Positions 25,423 to 35,089 of a DNA stretch of 64,000 bases are shown here, one piece after another. The first letter of the stretch is position 1. Each line of letters starts with the position of its first letter. Source of the DNA: an uncultured Microbacteriaceae bacterium (GTDB taxonomy: Bacteria > Actinomycetota > Actinomycetes > Actinomycetales > Microbacteriaceae). Position numbers and translations under genes: made by a program. The stretch lies in contig CAIOLM010000042.1 of NCBI GenBank assembly GCA_903859205.1, positions 62,001 through 126,000 on the forward strand, given 5' to 3'. The notes under the pieces are model-generated. The model was not told where the DNA came from and ran no database searches. It worked only from the letters and a program-made list of their open reading frames with translations.

Positions 25423-26964
25423 ATGTCTCCCGCTGACATTACCCAGGGCAGCAACCCGCTGCGTGTGGCCGAGGATCGTCGACTCAACCGTATTGCCGGT
25501 CCGTGTTCGCTTGTCATCTTCGGTGTCACTGGTGACCTTGCCCGCAAGAAGCTCATGCCGGCGGTGTATGACCTAGCGAACCGCGGTCTACTGCCACCGG
25601 GTTTCGCTCTCGTTGGTTTTGCCCGACGTGAGTGGGAGCATGAAGACTTCGCCAAAGAGGTACATGACTCTGTGCGGGAGTATGCCCGCACAGAATTCCG
25701 TGAGGATGTTTGGGAGCAGCTCGCCAAGGGTATCCGTTTCGTCCAGGGAACCTTCGATGATGATGCGGCTTTTGACCGCCTGAAGGAGACAATCCGGGAT
25801 CTCGACGAGAAGCGTGGAACCATGGGGAATCACGCGTTCTACCTGTCGATTCCGCCTCGTTCGTTCCCCGAGGTAACCAAGCAACTTCGTCGAGCAGGTC
25901 TCGCTGACCCCGCTCACGATCAATGGCGTCGAGTTGTCATCGAAAAGCCGTTTGGATCTGACCTGAAGACGGCGCGCGAACTCAACGATGTTGTCGAGTC
26001 GGTCTTTCCGGCGGACTCCATCTTTCGCATTGACCACTACTTGGGCAAAGAGACGGTTCAGAACATCTTGGCGTTGCGCTTTGCCAACCAGCTGTTTGAG
26101 CCGCTCTGGAATTCCGAGCACGTCGATCACGTGCAGATCACGATGGCGGAAGACATCGGAGTTGGTGGTCGGGCGGGCTATTACGACGGTATCGGAGCAG
26201 CGCGAGACGTCATCCAGAACCACCTGTTGCAGTTGTTGGCTCTGACCGCGATGGAGGAACCCATCTCGTTCCACGCTGACGACTTGCGTGCCGAGAAAGA
26301 AAAGATTCTCGCCGCTGTTCGCCTTCCCGCCGACCTTGGCGCGGCGACAGCACGCGGGCAGTACGCAGGCGGATGGCAAGGTGGGCAAAACGTTGTGGGC
26401 TTCCTCGACGAAGATGGAATGAACCCGGAGTCTCTGACTGAGACCTACGCGGCCATGCGCCTAGACATTGCTACTCGCCGTTGGGCTGGTGTTCCCTTCT
26501 ACCTTCGAGCCGGTAAACGTTTGGGCCGCCGCGTGACTGAAATCGCAGTTGTCTTCAAGCGCGCCCCTCAGTATCTTTTCGCTGAGCACCAAACTTCGGC
26601 CGTGGGACAGAACGCACTCGTGATTCGCGTTCAACCAGATGAGGGCGTCACGATTCGATTCGGATCGAAAGTTCCGGGCGCGGGCATGCAGGTGCGTGAC
26701 GTGACGATGGATTTTGGCTATGGACACGCTTTTACGGAACAAAGCCCTGAGGCATACGAACGACTGATTCTTGACGTGTTGCTGGGCGATCCGCCCCTAT
26801 TCCCCCGTCACGAAGAGGTTGAGCTCAGCTGGAAGATTCTTGACCCGATTGAGGAGTTCTGGGAGACCCAGGGTCAGCCTGAACAGTATCGACCCGGCAC
26901 ATGGGGGCCGGCTTCTGCTGACGAGCTCATGGCCCGCGACGGCCGTGTTTGGAGGCGTCCGTGA
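25423..26964 (+). CDS. zwf: Glucose-6-phosphate 1-dehydrogenase
   Basis: The 513-residue protein has the dinucleotide loop FGVTGDLARKKLMPAVYDL and the active-site signature RIDHYLGKETVQNIL, where the lysine binds glucose-6-phosphate. It performs the NADP-dependent first oxidative step and feeds NADPH to biosynthesis. An AGAGG ribosome site precedes the ATG. Its stop overlaps the opcA GTG start (GTGA), fitting the known need of actinobacterial Zwf for OpcA. Confidence 0.97.
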   Translation: MSPADITQGSNPLRVAEDRRLNRIAGPCSLVIFGVTGDLARKKLMPAVYDLANRGLLPPGFALVGFARREWEHEDFAKEVHDSVREYARTEFREDVWEQLAKGIRFVQGTFDDDAAFDRLKETIRDLDEKRGTMGNHAFYLSIPPRSFPEVTKQLRRAGLADPAHDQWRRVVIEKPFGSDLKTARELNDVVESVFPADSIFRIDHYLGKETVQNILALRFANQLFEPLWNSEHVDHVQITMAEDIGVGGRAGYYDGIGAARDVIQNHLLQLLALTAMEEPISFHADDLRAEKEKILAAVRLPADLGAATARGQYAGGWQGGQNVVGFLDEDGMNPESLTETYAAMRLDIATRRWAGVPFYLRAGKRLGRRVTEIAVVFKRAPQYLFAEHQTSAVGQNALVIRVQPDEGVTIRFGSKVPGAGMQVRDVTMDFGYGHAFTEQSPEAYERLILDVLLGDPPLFPRHEEVELSWKILDPIEEFWETQGQPEQYRPGTWGPASADELMARDGRVWRRP

Positions 26965-27893
26965 TTGTTGAAATGCCTGACACTACAACTGCCAAGGTGT
27001 CTAAGAATCTTGTCAACCTTCGCGAAGAAGGTGGAGCAGTCGCTCTTGGCCGTGTGCTTACCCTCGTTATCTCAACGACACCCGGAGAAGAAGAAGACGC
27101 CATCACGGCGGCCAATGAGGCCAGCCGTGAGCACCCCATGCGCGTGATTGTGCTGTCAATTCCCGAGGTTTCTACTCACATCACGAATCGCCTCGATGCC
27201 GAAATTCGAGTGGGCGGAGACGCTGGGGCCAGTGAGGTCATCGTTCTTCGTGCGTACGGTGAGGTTGGTTCTGACGAGCAGGGTTTGGTCACCAGCCTGC
27301 TGTTGCCTGACGCCCCGGTAGTTGTTTGGTGGCCGAAGTCATCGCCTGCAGTAGCCTCTCAGTCGCCACTGGGCGCCATTGCTCAATGCCGCATTACTGA
27401 TGCCGCTGCTAAAGAAGACACTGTGGCCGCACTGAAACACCTGAGTTCGAGCTACGCCCCCGGCGATGCTGACTTTGCATGGACGCGGCTTACCTCGTGG
27501 CGCACCCAGTTGGCGGCTGTTCTCGATCAGCCCCCTTACGAACCAATCACGAGTGGGTACGTCAAGGCCGCTTCAGGCTCGCCATCGGCACGCCTGCTCG
27601 CAGCCTGGTTGCAGCTCCAGCTGCAGACTCCCATTGAGTATCGAGAGAGTGATCGCGGTGTTCATGACGGAAGCATCCACGAGGTTGTTCTGTCGCGCGC
27701 ATCCGGTGATATCAAAATTGAGCGATTGAGCGAGAACACTGCGCGTCTGGAGCAGCCTGGTCAGCCCCGCCATGACATCACGCTTATGCGTCGTAGCCTG
27801 CGCGATTGTCTTGCCGAGGAACTGCGTCGGCTTGATCCCGACGTTGTTTACGGGTCGGTCGTAACCAATGGTGTCTCAGCACTTGGGCTCTGA
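26961..27893 (+). CDS. opcA: Glucose-6-phosphate dehydrogenase assembly protein OpcA
   Basis: This 310-residue protein matches OpcA, with the family blocks RVLTLVIS and LLLPDAPVVVWWPKSSPA. OpcA is needed to activate or assemble Zwf in cyanobacteria and Actinobacteria. The GTG at 26961 overlaps the zwf stop; an alternative TTG at 26949 would lie inside zwf and lacks support. The next gene, pgl, starts directly after the stop (TGAATGA). Confidence 0.95.
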   Translation: MIVEMPDTTTAKVSKNLVNLREEGGAVALGRVLTLVISTTPGEEEDAITAANEASREHPMRVIVLSIPEVSTHITNRLDAEIRVGGDAGASEVIVLRAYGEVGSDEQGLVTSLLLPDAPVVVWWPKSSPAVASQSPLGAIAQCRITDAAAKEDTVAALKHLSSSYAPGDADFAWTRLTSWRTQLAAVLDQPPYEPITSGYVKAASGSPSARLLAAWLQLQLQTPIEYRESDRGVHDGSIHEVVLSRASGDIKIERLSENTARLEQPGQPRHDITLMRRSLRDCLAEELRRLDPDVVYGSVVTNGVSALGL

Positions 27894-28622
27894 ATGACCC
27901 GCGAGCTGACTATTCTTCCGGACCGCGAGACATTCATCGCAACGGTCGCTTCATCCGCCGAGGCTGTTATCGCCGAGGCGGTTGCCGAACGAAGTGTGGC
28001 ACATATTGCGCTGACGGGTGGAACCATCGGCGTTGCCGTTCTCTCGGGCATTGCCCGCCACGGTGGCCAGTCGATCGATTGGTCGTGCGTTCACTTTTGG
28101 TGGGGCGACGAGAGGTTTGTTGAGCGGGACAGCTCTGATCGCAACGCGAGGCAAGCTCGTGAGGCGCTACTGACCCGGCTCGATATCGCCGACACGAATG
28201 TGCACGAGATGCCCGCGTCCAACGATGGATTCTCGCTCGAGGAGGGTGCTCAGCTGTACTCTGCAGAGTTAGCGGCCTTCTCGAGCGATGGTGAACAACC
28301 AGCGTTTGATCTCACATTCTTGGGGATTGGCCCAGACTCTCACGTCGCGTCACTCTTTCCTGATCACGTTGATGCGCGCAGCTTTGGGTCGGTGCTTCCT
28401 GTGCGCAACTCCCCCAAGCCACCACCCGAGCGCCTCTCGCTCTCCTTCGGAGCTATCAACGCAAGCAAGCGCGTGTGGATCGTCGCCTTTGGCGCAGACA
28501 AGGCGCAGGCCGTATCTGCGATGTTTGCGAGCGAGAATGACTATTCAGTTCCTAGCTCCTGCGTTCGCGGCAGTCTTGAGACGAGGCTTTGGGCGGACGA
28601 AGCCGCTGCCGCCAGTCTTTAG
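27894..28622 (+). CDS. pgl: 6-phosphogluconolactonase
   Basis: The 242-residue protein of the SugarP-isomerase-like fold has HIALTGGTIGVAVLSGI, the FWWGDERFVERDSSDRNAR signature, and LTFLGIGPDSHVASLFPDH. It hydrolyses the lactone made by Zwf. It is the last gene of the operon. The third oxidative enzyme, 6-phosphogluconate dehydrogenase (gnd), is not in the operon or the window. A weak bidirectional hairpin follows. Confidence 0.95.
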   Translation: MTRELTILPDRETFIATVASSAEAVIAEAVAERSVAHIALTGGTIGVAVLSGIARHGGQSIDWSCVHFWWGDERFVERDSSDRNARQAREALLTRLDIADTNVHEMPASNDGFSLEEGAQLYSAELAAFSSDGEQPAFDLTFLGIGPDSHVASLFPDHVDARSFGSVLPVRNSPKPPPERLSLSFGAINASKRVWIVAFGADKAQAVSAMFASENDYSVPSSCVRGSLETRLWADEAAAASL

Positions 28623-28634
28623 GAGTTAAAGGCA

Positions 28635-28664
28635 TCGGCCCCCGCTGTAATCAGCAAGGGCCGA
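28635..28664. terminator. Possible terminator between pgl and rbpA
   Basis: TCGGCCC and GGGCCGA form a 7-bp outer stem, with an inner GCTG-TAAT-CAGC stem, in the gap between convergent genes. It has no good T run on either side, so its strength is uncertain. Confidence 0.5.
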
Positions 28665-28694
28665 AACTCTTGAGAGTAAGCCTCGGGAGCGAAG

Positions 28695-29060
28695 CTACGA
28701 GGGCTTGACTGTTCCGCGCCGGATGCGCAGCTGGAGAAGTGCATCCTCAAGGATTTGCTCTGCCTCTTCGGGAGTACGGCGCTCTTTCACGTACGCTAAG
28801 TGCGTCTTGTAAGGTTCGAGCTTGGCAACCTGAGGTGGGTTGTTCTTATCTCGCCCGGCAGGTAAGCCAGACTGCGGGCAGTCGATCGTCTCGGGAATCT
28901 CTTCTTCAGGAAGGTTTGCAGCAAAGTACCGCACGGTCTCATTGCCAAGTGCATCCCAGTATGAAATGGCTACGCGCTCGGCGTGGATGCCGTGATCTTG
29001 CTCTCCCATCGGGCCTGCGCCGACTCGCGACCCGCGAATTGCGCTACCGCCGGAGGACAT
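28695..29060 (-). CDS. rbpA: RNA polymerase-binding protein RbpA
   Basis: The 121-residue protein begins SSGGSAIRGSRVGAGPMGE, the conserved N-terminal tail and sigma-contacting region. It then has the core AERVAISYWDALGNETVRYF and the C-terminal sigma-interaction domain KTHLAYVKERRTPEEAE. RbpA is essential in mycobacteria; it binds RNA polymerase and the main sigma factor and helps open promoters. The ATG at 29060 shares bases with the secG stop (TGATG); an upstream in-frame extension is inside secG and rejected. Its presence firmly marks Actinobacteria. Confidence 0.96.
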   Translation of the reverse strand: MSSGGSAIRGSRVGAGPMGEQDHGIHAERVAISYWDALGNETVRYFAANLPEEEIPETIDCPQSGLPAGRDKNNPPQVAKLEPYKTHLAYVKERRTPEEAEQILEDALLQLRIRRGTVKPS

Positions 29061-29308
29061 CAGGCAACACCGAACTTGGTCAGCAGACCGAGAACCACGA
29101 TGCAGGCGATCCACACCAGTCCGAGAATCACGGTGATGCGGTTGAGATTTCGCTCAGCCACGCCAGACGAACCGAGGCTCGAAGTAACGCCACCACCAAA
29201 CATGTCGGAAACGCCGCCGCCACGACCCTTGTGAAGAAGGATGAGTAGCGTCAGCAGGAGGCTGGTGATGGCCAGGATGACCTGGAGGATGACTTGCAGG
29301 ATAAACAC
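29060..29308 (-). CDS. secG: Preprotein translocase subunit SecG
   Basis: The 82-residue protein has two hydrophobic helices (about 1-21 and 58-78) joined by the loop LHKGRGGGVSDMFGGG, which is the SecG signature. It helps protein export through SecYEG. It sits between tpiA and rbpA in the conserved actinobacterial order. Confidence 0.95.
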   Translation of the reverse strand: MFILQVILQVILAITSLLLTLLILLHKGRGGGVSDMFGGGVTSSLGSSGVAERNLNRITVILGLVWIACIVVLGLLTKFGVA

Positions 29309-29361
29309 GAAGGGGCCTTTCTTAGGCGGTAGCTCGCGCGAGCCTCACTAATTCTAACGAA

Positions 29362-30147
29362 CTAGATGACGTGTTGCTTGAATCGGGCGATTGTAGAAAA
29401 TTCGGTAACGTCGAGGCTTGCTCCCCCGACGAGGGCGCCGTCAATGTTGGGTTGGCGCATAAGGCCGGCAATATTGCCTCCCTTGACCGACCCGCCATAA
29501 AGAATGCGAGTGCGATCGGCAGCTTCGTCGCCAAGTTCTTCGCGAAGTGTGGCGCGAAGTGCTGCGCACACCTGCTCGGCTTGCTCATCGGTGGCGACCT
29601 TGCCGGTGCCAATGGCCCAGACCGGTTCGTAGGCGACGACGAACTCGGCATTCTTGTCAAACTCCGACACGGTCACACGAAGCTGAGCGACGGGTACTGC
29701 GGACGGACCGAATTGCTCGAGCTCGGACTCCGTCTCACCAACGCAAATCAGCGGGGTGACGCCGTGCTTGAGTGCCGCGAGTGATTTGGCCTTGACCACG
29801 TCATCGTTCTCTCCGTGGTACTGCCGACGCTCGGAGTGCCCGATAATTGCGTAAGAAGCGCCAAGCCCCTTGAGGAAAACGCCCGAAATTTCGCCAGTGA
29901 ACGCGCCTGTGTCGTGTGCAGAGATGTCTTGGGAGCCGTACTTAAGTTCGAGCTTGTCAGCCTCGACAAGGTTCTGCACGGAACGAATGTCGGTAAATGG
30001 CGGAAAGACAGCGACCTCTACTTCGTCGTATTTGTGGTTCGTGTCTTTGAGGGTCCAGGCGAGCTTTTGCACGAACGCAATGGCCTGCAAGTGGTCGAGG
30101 TTCATCTTCCAGTTGCCTGCGATGAACGGAGTGCGTGAAGTTACCAA
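29362..30147 (-). CDS. tpiA: Triosephosphate isomerase
   Basis: The 261-residue TIM-barrel has [28 protein letters not shown] with the catalytic histidine, [13 protein letters not shown] with the catalytic glutamate and mobile loop, and [11 protein letters not shown]. The only start giving the full N-terminus is TTG at 30147, which overlaps the pgk stop by 7 bases and has GGAAG upstream. A TTG start may lower its translation relative to pgk. It is part of gap-pgk-tpiA. Confidence 0.95.
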   Translation of the reverse strand: MVTSRTPFIAGNWKMNLDHLQAIAFVQKLAWTLKDTNHKYDEVEVAVFPPFTDIRSVQNLVEADKLELKYGSQDISAHDTGAFTGEISGVFLKGLGASYAIIGHSERRQYHGENDDVVKAKSLAALKHGVTPLICVGETESELEQFGPSAVPVAQLRVTVSEFDKNAEFVVAYEPVWAIGTGKVATDEQAEQVCAALRATLREELGDEAADRTRILYGGSVKGGNIAGLMRQPNIDGALVGGASLDVTEFSTIARFKQHVI

Positions 30148-31352
30148 CCGAGTACTTCCAATCCAGGCAACTTCTTGCCCTCTAAGAATTCCAGCGATGC
30201 GCCACCGCCAGTAGAAATGTGCCCGAACTGATCGTCTGAGAACCCGAGGATTCGCACGGCAGCAGCGGAGTCTCCCCCGCCGACGACGCTCAATCCGTCA
30301 ACCCTGGTCAGAGCTTCTGCGATGGCTCGCGTTCCGTGAGCAAAAGCAGGGAACTCAAACACACCAGCCGGACCGTTCCAAAAGACCGTCTTTGAGTTCG
30401 AAATTTTGGTCGCAAAAGCTGCGGCGGTAGCGGGGCCGATGTCGAGGCCAAGCCCGGATGATCCAAAAGCTGTGTCTTCGATGCCGTCGATACTCGTGAT
30501 CACGTGACTGGCATCTGCAGCGAACTTTTCGGCTACAACAACATCCGTCGGAAGGATGATTTCGACCCCTCTGGCCTGTGCGTCTGCGAGGTAGCCACGA
30601 CAGGTATCGAGTTGATCGACCTCGAGCAGGCTCGATCCGACCTTGAAGCCTTGAGCTGCGAGGAAGGTGAACAGCATGCCGCCACCGATAAGAATCGTGT
30701 CTACGCGCGGCAGCAGGTGCGAAATGACGCCAAGCTTGTCGCTGACCTTCGAGCCGCCCAGAACGACCGTGTATGGCCTCTCGGGAGTCTCGGTGAGGCG
30801 GTCGAGCACTTGTAATTCGGTTTCGATGAGAAGGCCGGCTGCGCTGGGCAGAAGCTGCGCCAGTTCATAAACACTCGCTTGTTTGCGGTGAACGACGCCG
30901 AAGCCGTCGGAAACGTAGAGGTCTGCTTCGTCTGCCAGGACTTGGGCAAACTTTTCGCGCTCGTTGGCGTCTTTGCTCGTCTCTGCGGCGTTGAAGCGCA
31001 CATTCTCAAGCACCAGAATCTGGCCGTCGTCAAGCGCACGGATTCCAGCCAGCGCGGACGCGCCCACGGTATCGGTGGCGAATCCCACTGCCTTGCCCAG
31101 CAGCTCACTCATTCGAGTGGCCGCCGGGGCAAGGCTGTACTTGGAATCAGGCGCACCATCAGGGCGTCCCAGGTGACTCAACACGATGACTCGTGCACCC
31201 TGATCGAGGAGCGCGTTCAGTGTGGGCAGTGAAGCTCGAATGCGTCCGTCGTCGGTGATGACACCGTCTTTGAGCGGAACATTCAAGTCGCAGCGAACAA
31301 TGACGCGCTTTCCGGACACATTGCCCAGAGATGCCAGAGTGCGAAGTGCCAT
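30141..31352 (-). CDS. pgk: Phosphoglycerate kinase
   Basis: The 403-residue two-domain kinase has the substrate-binding [14 protein letters not shown] and [12 protein letters not shown] in the N-domain. In the C-domain it has the nucleotide part [27 protein letters not shown] and [11 protein letters not shown]. It makes ATP from 1,3-bisphosphoglycerate. It lies 5 bases after gap in the same direction and is probably cotranscribed with it and tpiA. Confidence 0.97.
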   Translation of the reverse strand: MALRTLASLGNVSGKRVIVRCDLNVPLKDGVITDDGRIRASLPTLNALLDQGARVIVLSHLGRPDGAPDSKYSLAPAATRMSELLGKAVGFATDTVGASALAGIRALDDGQILVLENVRFNAAETSKDANEREKFAQVLADEADLYVSDGFGVVHRKQASVYELAQLLPSAAGLLIETELQVLDRLTETPERPYTVVLGGSKVSDKLGVISHLLPRVDTILIGGGMLFTFLAAQGFKVGSSLLEVDQLDTCRGYLADAQARGVEIILPTDVVVAEKFAADASHVITSIDGIEDTAFGSSGLGLDIGPATAAAFATKISNSKTVFWNGPAGVFEFPAFAHGTRAIAEALTRVDGLSVVGGGDSAAAVRILGFSDDQFGHISTGGGASLEFLEGKKLPGLEVLGW

Positions 31353-31357
31353 CGTGG

Positions 31358-32383
<1,026 letters not shown>

Positions 32384-32387
32384 TTAG

Positions 32388-32402
32388 GGCACGTCTCGTG
32401 CC
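32388..32402. repeat. Palindrome GGCACG-TCT-CGTGCC upstream of gap
   Basis: This is a perfect 6-3-6 inverted repeat 23-37 bases before the gap GTG, just ahead of its ribosome site. It is a candidate operator or leader hairpin. Confidence 0.5.
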
Positions 32403-32440
32403 GTTGTTGCTTGGCGGTGCAGAAAGGGTGGAACTCAGAG

Positions 32441-32473
32441 AAAACGGGTGTCCCAATTACTTAGGACACCCGT
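32441..32473 (-). terminator. Rho-independent terminator of sodA
   Basis: A 10-bp perfect stem (ACGGGTGTCC on the plus strand) with a 10-base loop is followed on the minus strand by TTTT. It lies 11 bases after the sodA stop. Confidence 0.8.
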
Positions 32474-32483
32474 CGTCAACTAC

Positions 32484-33110
32484 CTACGAGAATAGCAGGA
32501 CACCAGCGGTTCCGGCGCGAGCAGCGTCAAAACGGGCAGCCACGTCGTCCCAGTTAATGATGTTCCAGAATGCCTTGACGTAGTCGCCCTTGACGTTCTT
32601 GTAATCGAGGTAGAAAGCGTGCTCCCACATGTCAAGCATCAGCAGTGGCACGGTCGCAACCGGAACGTTGCCCTGCTGGTCGTACAGCTGCTCGATGATG
32701 AGGCGTGAGCCAATTGCATCCCATGCCAGGAAGGCCCAACCGGAACCCTGAAGTCCGAGCGCAGCTGCGTTGAAGTGAGCCTGGAACTTCTCGAAACCGC
32801 CGAAGAACTCCTCGATTGCCGCGGCGAGCTCGCCGGCGGGACGCTCCTGGCTGTTGGGGGTCAGGTTCTTCCAGAAAATGCTGTGGTTGGTGTGACCGCC
32901 GAGGTGAAAAGCCAAGTCCTTCTGAAGGCGATTGATGTTTGCGTAGTCACCTGACTCGCGAACTTCTGCGAGCTTCTCGATGGCGGCATTGGCGCCAGCT
33001 ACGTAGGCGGCATGGTGTTTGCTGTGGTGGAGCTCCATGATGGTGGCGCTGATGTGCGGCTCAAGAGCTGCGTAGTCGTAGGTCAGTTCGGGCAGTACGT
33101 AGTTCGACAC
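32484..33110 (-). CDS. sodA: Superoxide dismutase, Fe/Mn family
   Basis: The 208-residue protein has the ligand histidines in MELHHSKHHAAYVAG and GGHTNHSIFW and the late motif LDMWEHAFYLDYKN with Asp and His ligands. It lacks a signal peptide and is cytoplasmic. Metal choice (Mn or Fe) is not certain from sequence; the GSGWAFLAWD region is compatible with either. It starts with GTG and has an AAGGAG ribosome site. Its position between gap and whiA interrupts the usual gap-whiA neighbourhood, and it has its own terminator. Confidence 0.95.
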   Translation of the reverse strand: MSNYVLPELTYDYAALEPHISATIMELHHSKHHAAYVAGANAAIEKLAEVRESGDYANINRLQKDLAFHLGGHTNHSIFWKNLTPNSQERPAGELAAAIEEFFGGFEKFQAHFNAAALGLQGSGWAFLAWDAIGSRLIIEQLYDQQGNVPVATVPLLMLDMWEHAFYLDYKNVKGDYVKAFWNIINWDDVAARFDAARAGTAGVLLFS

Positions 33111-33149
33111 GAGTTACTCCTTGGTTGATGTTGTGGCGGATTTAGGTTT

Positions 33150-34130
33150 TTAGTCGACGTCTAGATCGTCAGGCAGGTTAGCGTCGGTTCCGGGGATGCC
33201 TTTTTCAGACGCGACCTTGTCGGCCAGGGCTAACAGGCGACGGATGCGGCCGGCGACGGCGTCTTTTGTCATGGGCGGAGTCGCGTGGTGCCCCAGTTCG
33301 TCGAGTGAAGCATCGCGGTGGTCAAGGCGGAGCTTGCCAGCGTATGCAAGATGGTCGGGAATATCGGAACCAAGAATCTCGAGCGCACGCTCTACCCGGG
33401 CGCACGCGGCAACGGCAGCCTGTGCCGAGCGTCGCAGGTTTGCATCGTCGAAATTGACCAAGCGGTTTGCGGTGGCGCGAACTTCACGACGCTGGCGCAT
33501 TTCTTCCCAGGCGGTGACGGTGTGGGTCGCGCCCATAACCGTGAGCATGCGACCGATTGCCTCGTCCTCGCGGATGACGACGCGATGCGCTCCACGGACT
33601 TCACGGGCCTTGGCGCTAATGCCAAGTCGCGATGCGGCGCCGACGAGAGCCATAGCGGCCTCATTTGTGGGACACAGAACTTCGAGAGATGCCGATCGAC
33701 CCGGGTCGGTGACGACGCCGGCGGCGAGGAAAGCACCGCGCCAAATGGCAGCGAGGTCTTCTACGTTGCCCGTTGTGAGTTTGTTGGGAAGCCCACGAAT
33801 GGGTCGACGACGAGTGTCGAGGAGACCAGTTTGACGAGCGAGGGTCTCCCCTGCGTCAATCACTCGAACAAGATATGTGGGCTCGGTTTGCGGGTTGGGT
33901 GCAGGGGCAACGCGTCCTTCACTGCGAGCGCCGTACAGCTCGGCCATATCTTTGCGAATCTTGGTCGCCAGCTCGACCGTATGCACTTCAGCTTCAACAG
34001 CGATGCGACCAGAGATGGTGTGGAGTCCCCCGGCGAAACGAAGCAGCGAGGACAGCTCGGCTTGACGCACTGTTGTCTTGGGAGCAACGACGGATGTCAA
34101 CTCCGCCTTTGCCTGTGACGTCAAACTCAC
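33150..34130 (-). CDS. whiA: DNA-binding protein WhiA
   Basis: The 326-residue protein has an N-terminal LAGLIDADG-like fold ([15 protein letters not shown], LRGAFLxxG-type block [15 protein letters not shown]) and a C-terminal helix-turn-helix ([19 protein letters not shown] followed by [11 protein letters not shown]). In Streptomyces, WhiA controls sporulation septation genes; in non-sporulating relatives it is linked to cell division. It starts with GTG after AAAGGGG. rapZ lies 80 bases upstream; the gene yvcK, usually found between them, is absent. Confidence 0.95.
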   Translation of the reverse strand: MSLTSQAKAELTSVVAPKTTVRQAELSSLLRFAGGLHTISGRIAVEAEVHTVELATKIRKDMAELYGARSEGRVAPAPNPQTEPTYLVRVIDAGETLARQTGLLDTRRRPIRGLPNKLTTGNVEDLAAIWRGAFLAAGVVTDPGRSASLEVLCPTNEAAMALVGAASRLGISAKAREVRGAHRVVIREDEAIGRMLTVMGATHTVTAWEEMRQRREVRATANRLVNFDDANLRRSAQAAVAACARVERALEILGSDIPDHLAYAGKLRLDHRDASLDELGHHATPPMTKDAVAGRIRRLLALADKVASEKGIPGTDANLPDDLDVD

Positions 34131-34210
34131 GAATTACCCCTTTAGAAATGCTCGGTCTAGTCTCTCACTTCTGCAGGATTGCAGGAAACGAGTTACAGCT
34201 TGTGAAATGC

Positions 34211-35089
34211 CTATTCGCGCCCGAGATCGCGATGTTTGATTCGAACATCCAGGCCCGATTGGCTGCTCAATCGGGCAGCCAATTCCATGACGAGAGCAAC
34301 CGAGCGATGCTTGCCGCCTGTGCAGCCAATCGCGATGGTTGCATAACGCTTGTTCTCACGCTGGTAGCCCTCGAGCACGGGTCTCAGAAGCGCCTCGTAT
34401 GCGTCGAGAAACTCACCTGCTCCGGTTTGAGAAAGAACGTAGTCGCTGACCGGCTTATCCAAGCCAGTGAGGGCTTTGAGGTCTTGGCTCCAGAAGGGGT
34501 TGGGCAAGAATCGAGCATCGGCCACAAGGTCAACGTCGGTGGGTAAGCCGTACTTGAAGCCGAAGCTTTGAACCGTGATGTGTATGTTCGAGTCGTCTTC
34601 TCCACTGAAGGTTTCGACGATGCGCGTAGACAGTTGGTGGACATTGAGTTCTGAGGTGTCGATGACGATATCGCTCATTTCGCGAATTTCAGCCATGCGC
34701 GAGCGCTCGGCCGCGATGCCGTCGCTGATGGTGCCATCGTCTTGGAGTGGATGTGGGCGCCGAACCGACTCGAATCGACGCACGAGCGTGTCGTCGGTTG
34801 CGTCGAGAAAAAGTACGCGAACGAAGGAGACGTTGCGAATATCGGCCACAATCTCACGGAAATTCTTGAAGAAGTTTCGACCGCGAACGTCGACAAGCGC
34901 GGCGATCCGTGGCAGTTCTGCTCCGTCGGTGGTCACCAGATCGACCAAGGGGCGCAGCATTTGCGGTGGGAGGTTATCGACGACGTACCACCCAATGTCT
35001 TCGAGGGCGTTGCCTGCCGTGGACCGCCCGGCACCAGACATTCCAGTGACAATCAGGATCTCGCGCTCTGCGCTGGTGCCTGTTGTCAT
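34211..35089 (-). CDS. rapZ: RNase adapter protein RapZ / nucleotide-binding YvcJ
   Basis: The 292-residue protein has an N-terminal P-loop [18 protein letters not shown], a Walker B-like [19 protein letters not shown], and the C-terminal signature [21 protein letters not shown]. In enterobacteria RapZ guides RNase E to small RNAs of amino-sugar metabolism; in Gram-positives the YvcJ ortholog is a GTP/ATP-binding protein of less clear role. It overlaps uvrC by 4 bases and is coupled to it. Confidence 0.94.
   Translation of the reverse strand: MTTGTSAEREILIVTGMSGAGRSTAGNALEDIGWYVVDNLPPQMLRPLVDLVTTDGAELPRIAALVDVRGRNFFKNFREIVADIRNVSFVRVLFLDATDDTLVRRFESVRRPHPLQDDGTISDGIAAERSRMAEIREMSDIVIDTSELNVHQLSTRIVETFSGEDDSNIHITVQSFGFKYGLPTDVDLVADARFLPNPFWSQDLKALTGLDKPVSDYVLSQTGAGEFLDAYEALLRPVLEGYQRENKRYATIAIGCTGGKHRSVALVMELAARLSSQSGLDVRIKHRDLGRE

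Noticed and set aside
25588-26388. A 266-codon open frame antisense to zwf
   Set aside because: It is covered entirely by zwf, which carries the full glucose-6-phosphate dehydrogenase signature.
34171-34184. CTGCA-GGAT-TGCAG between rapZ and whiA
   Set aside because: A 5-bp stem is expected by chance at this length and has no supporting context.
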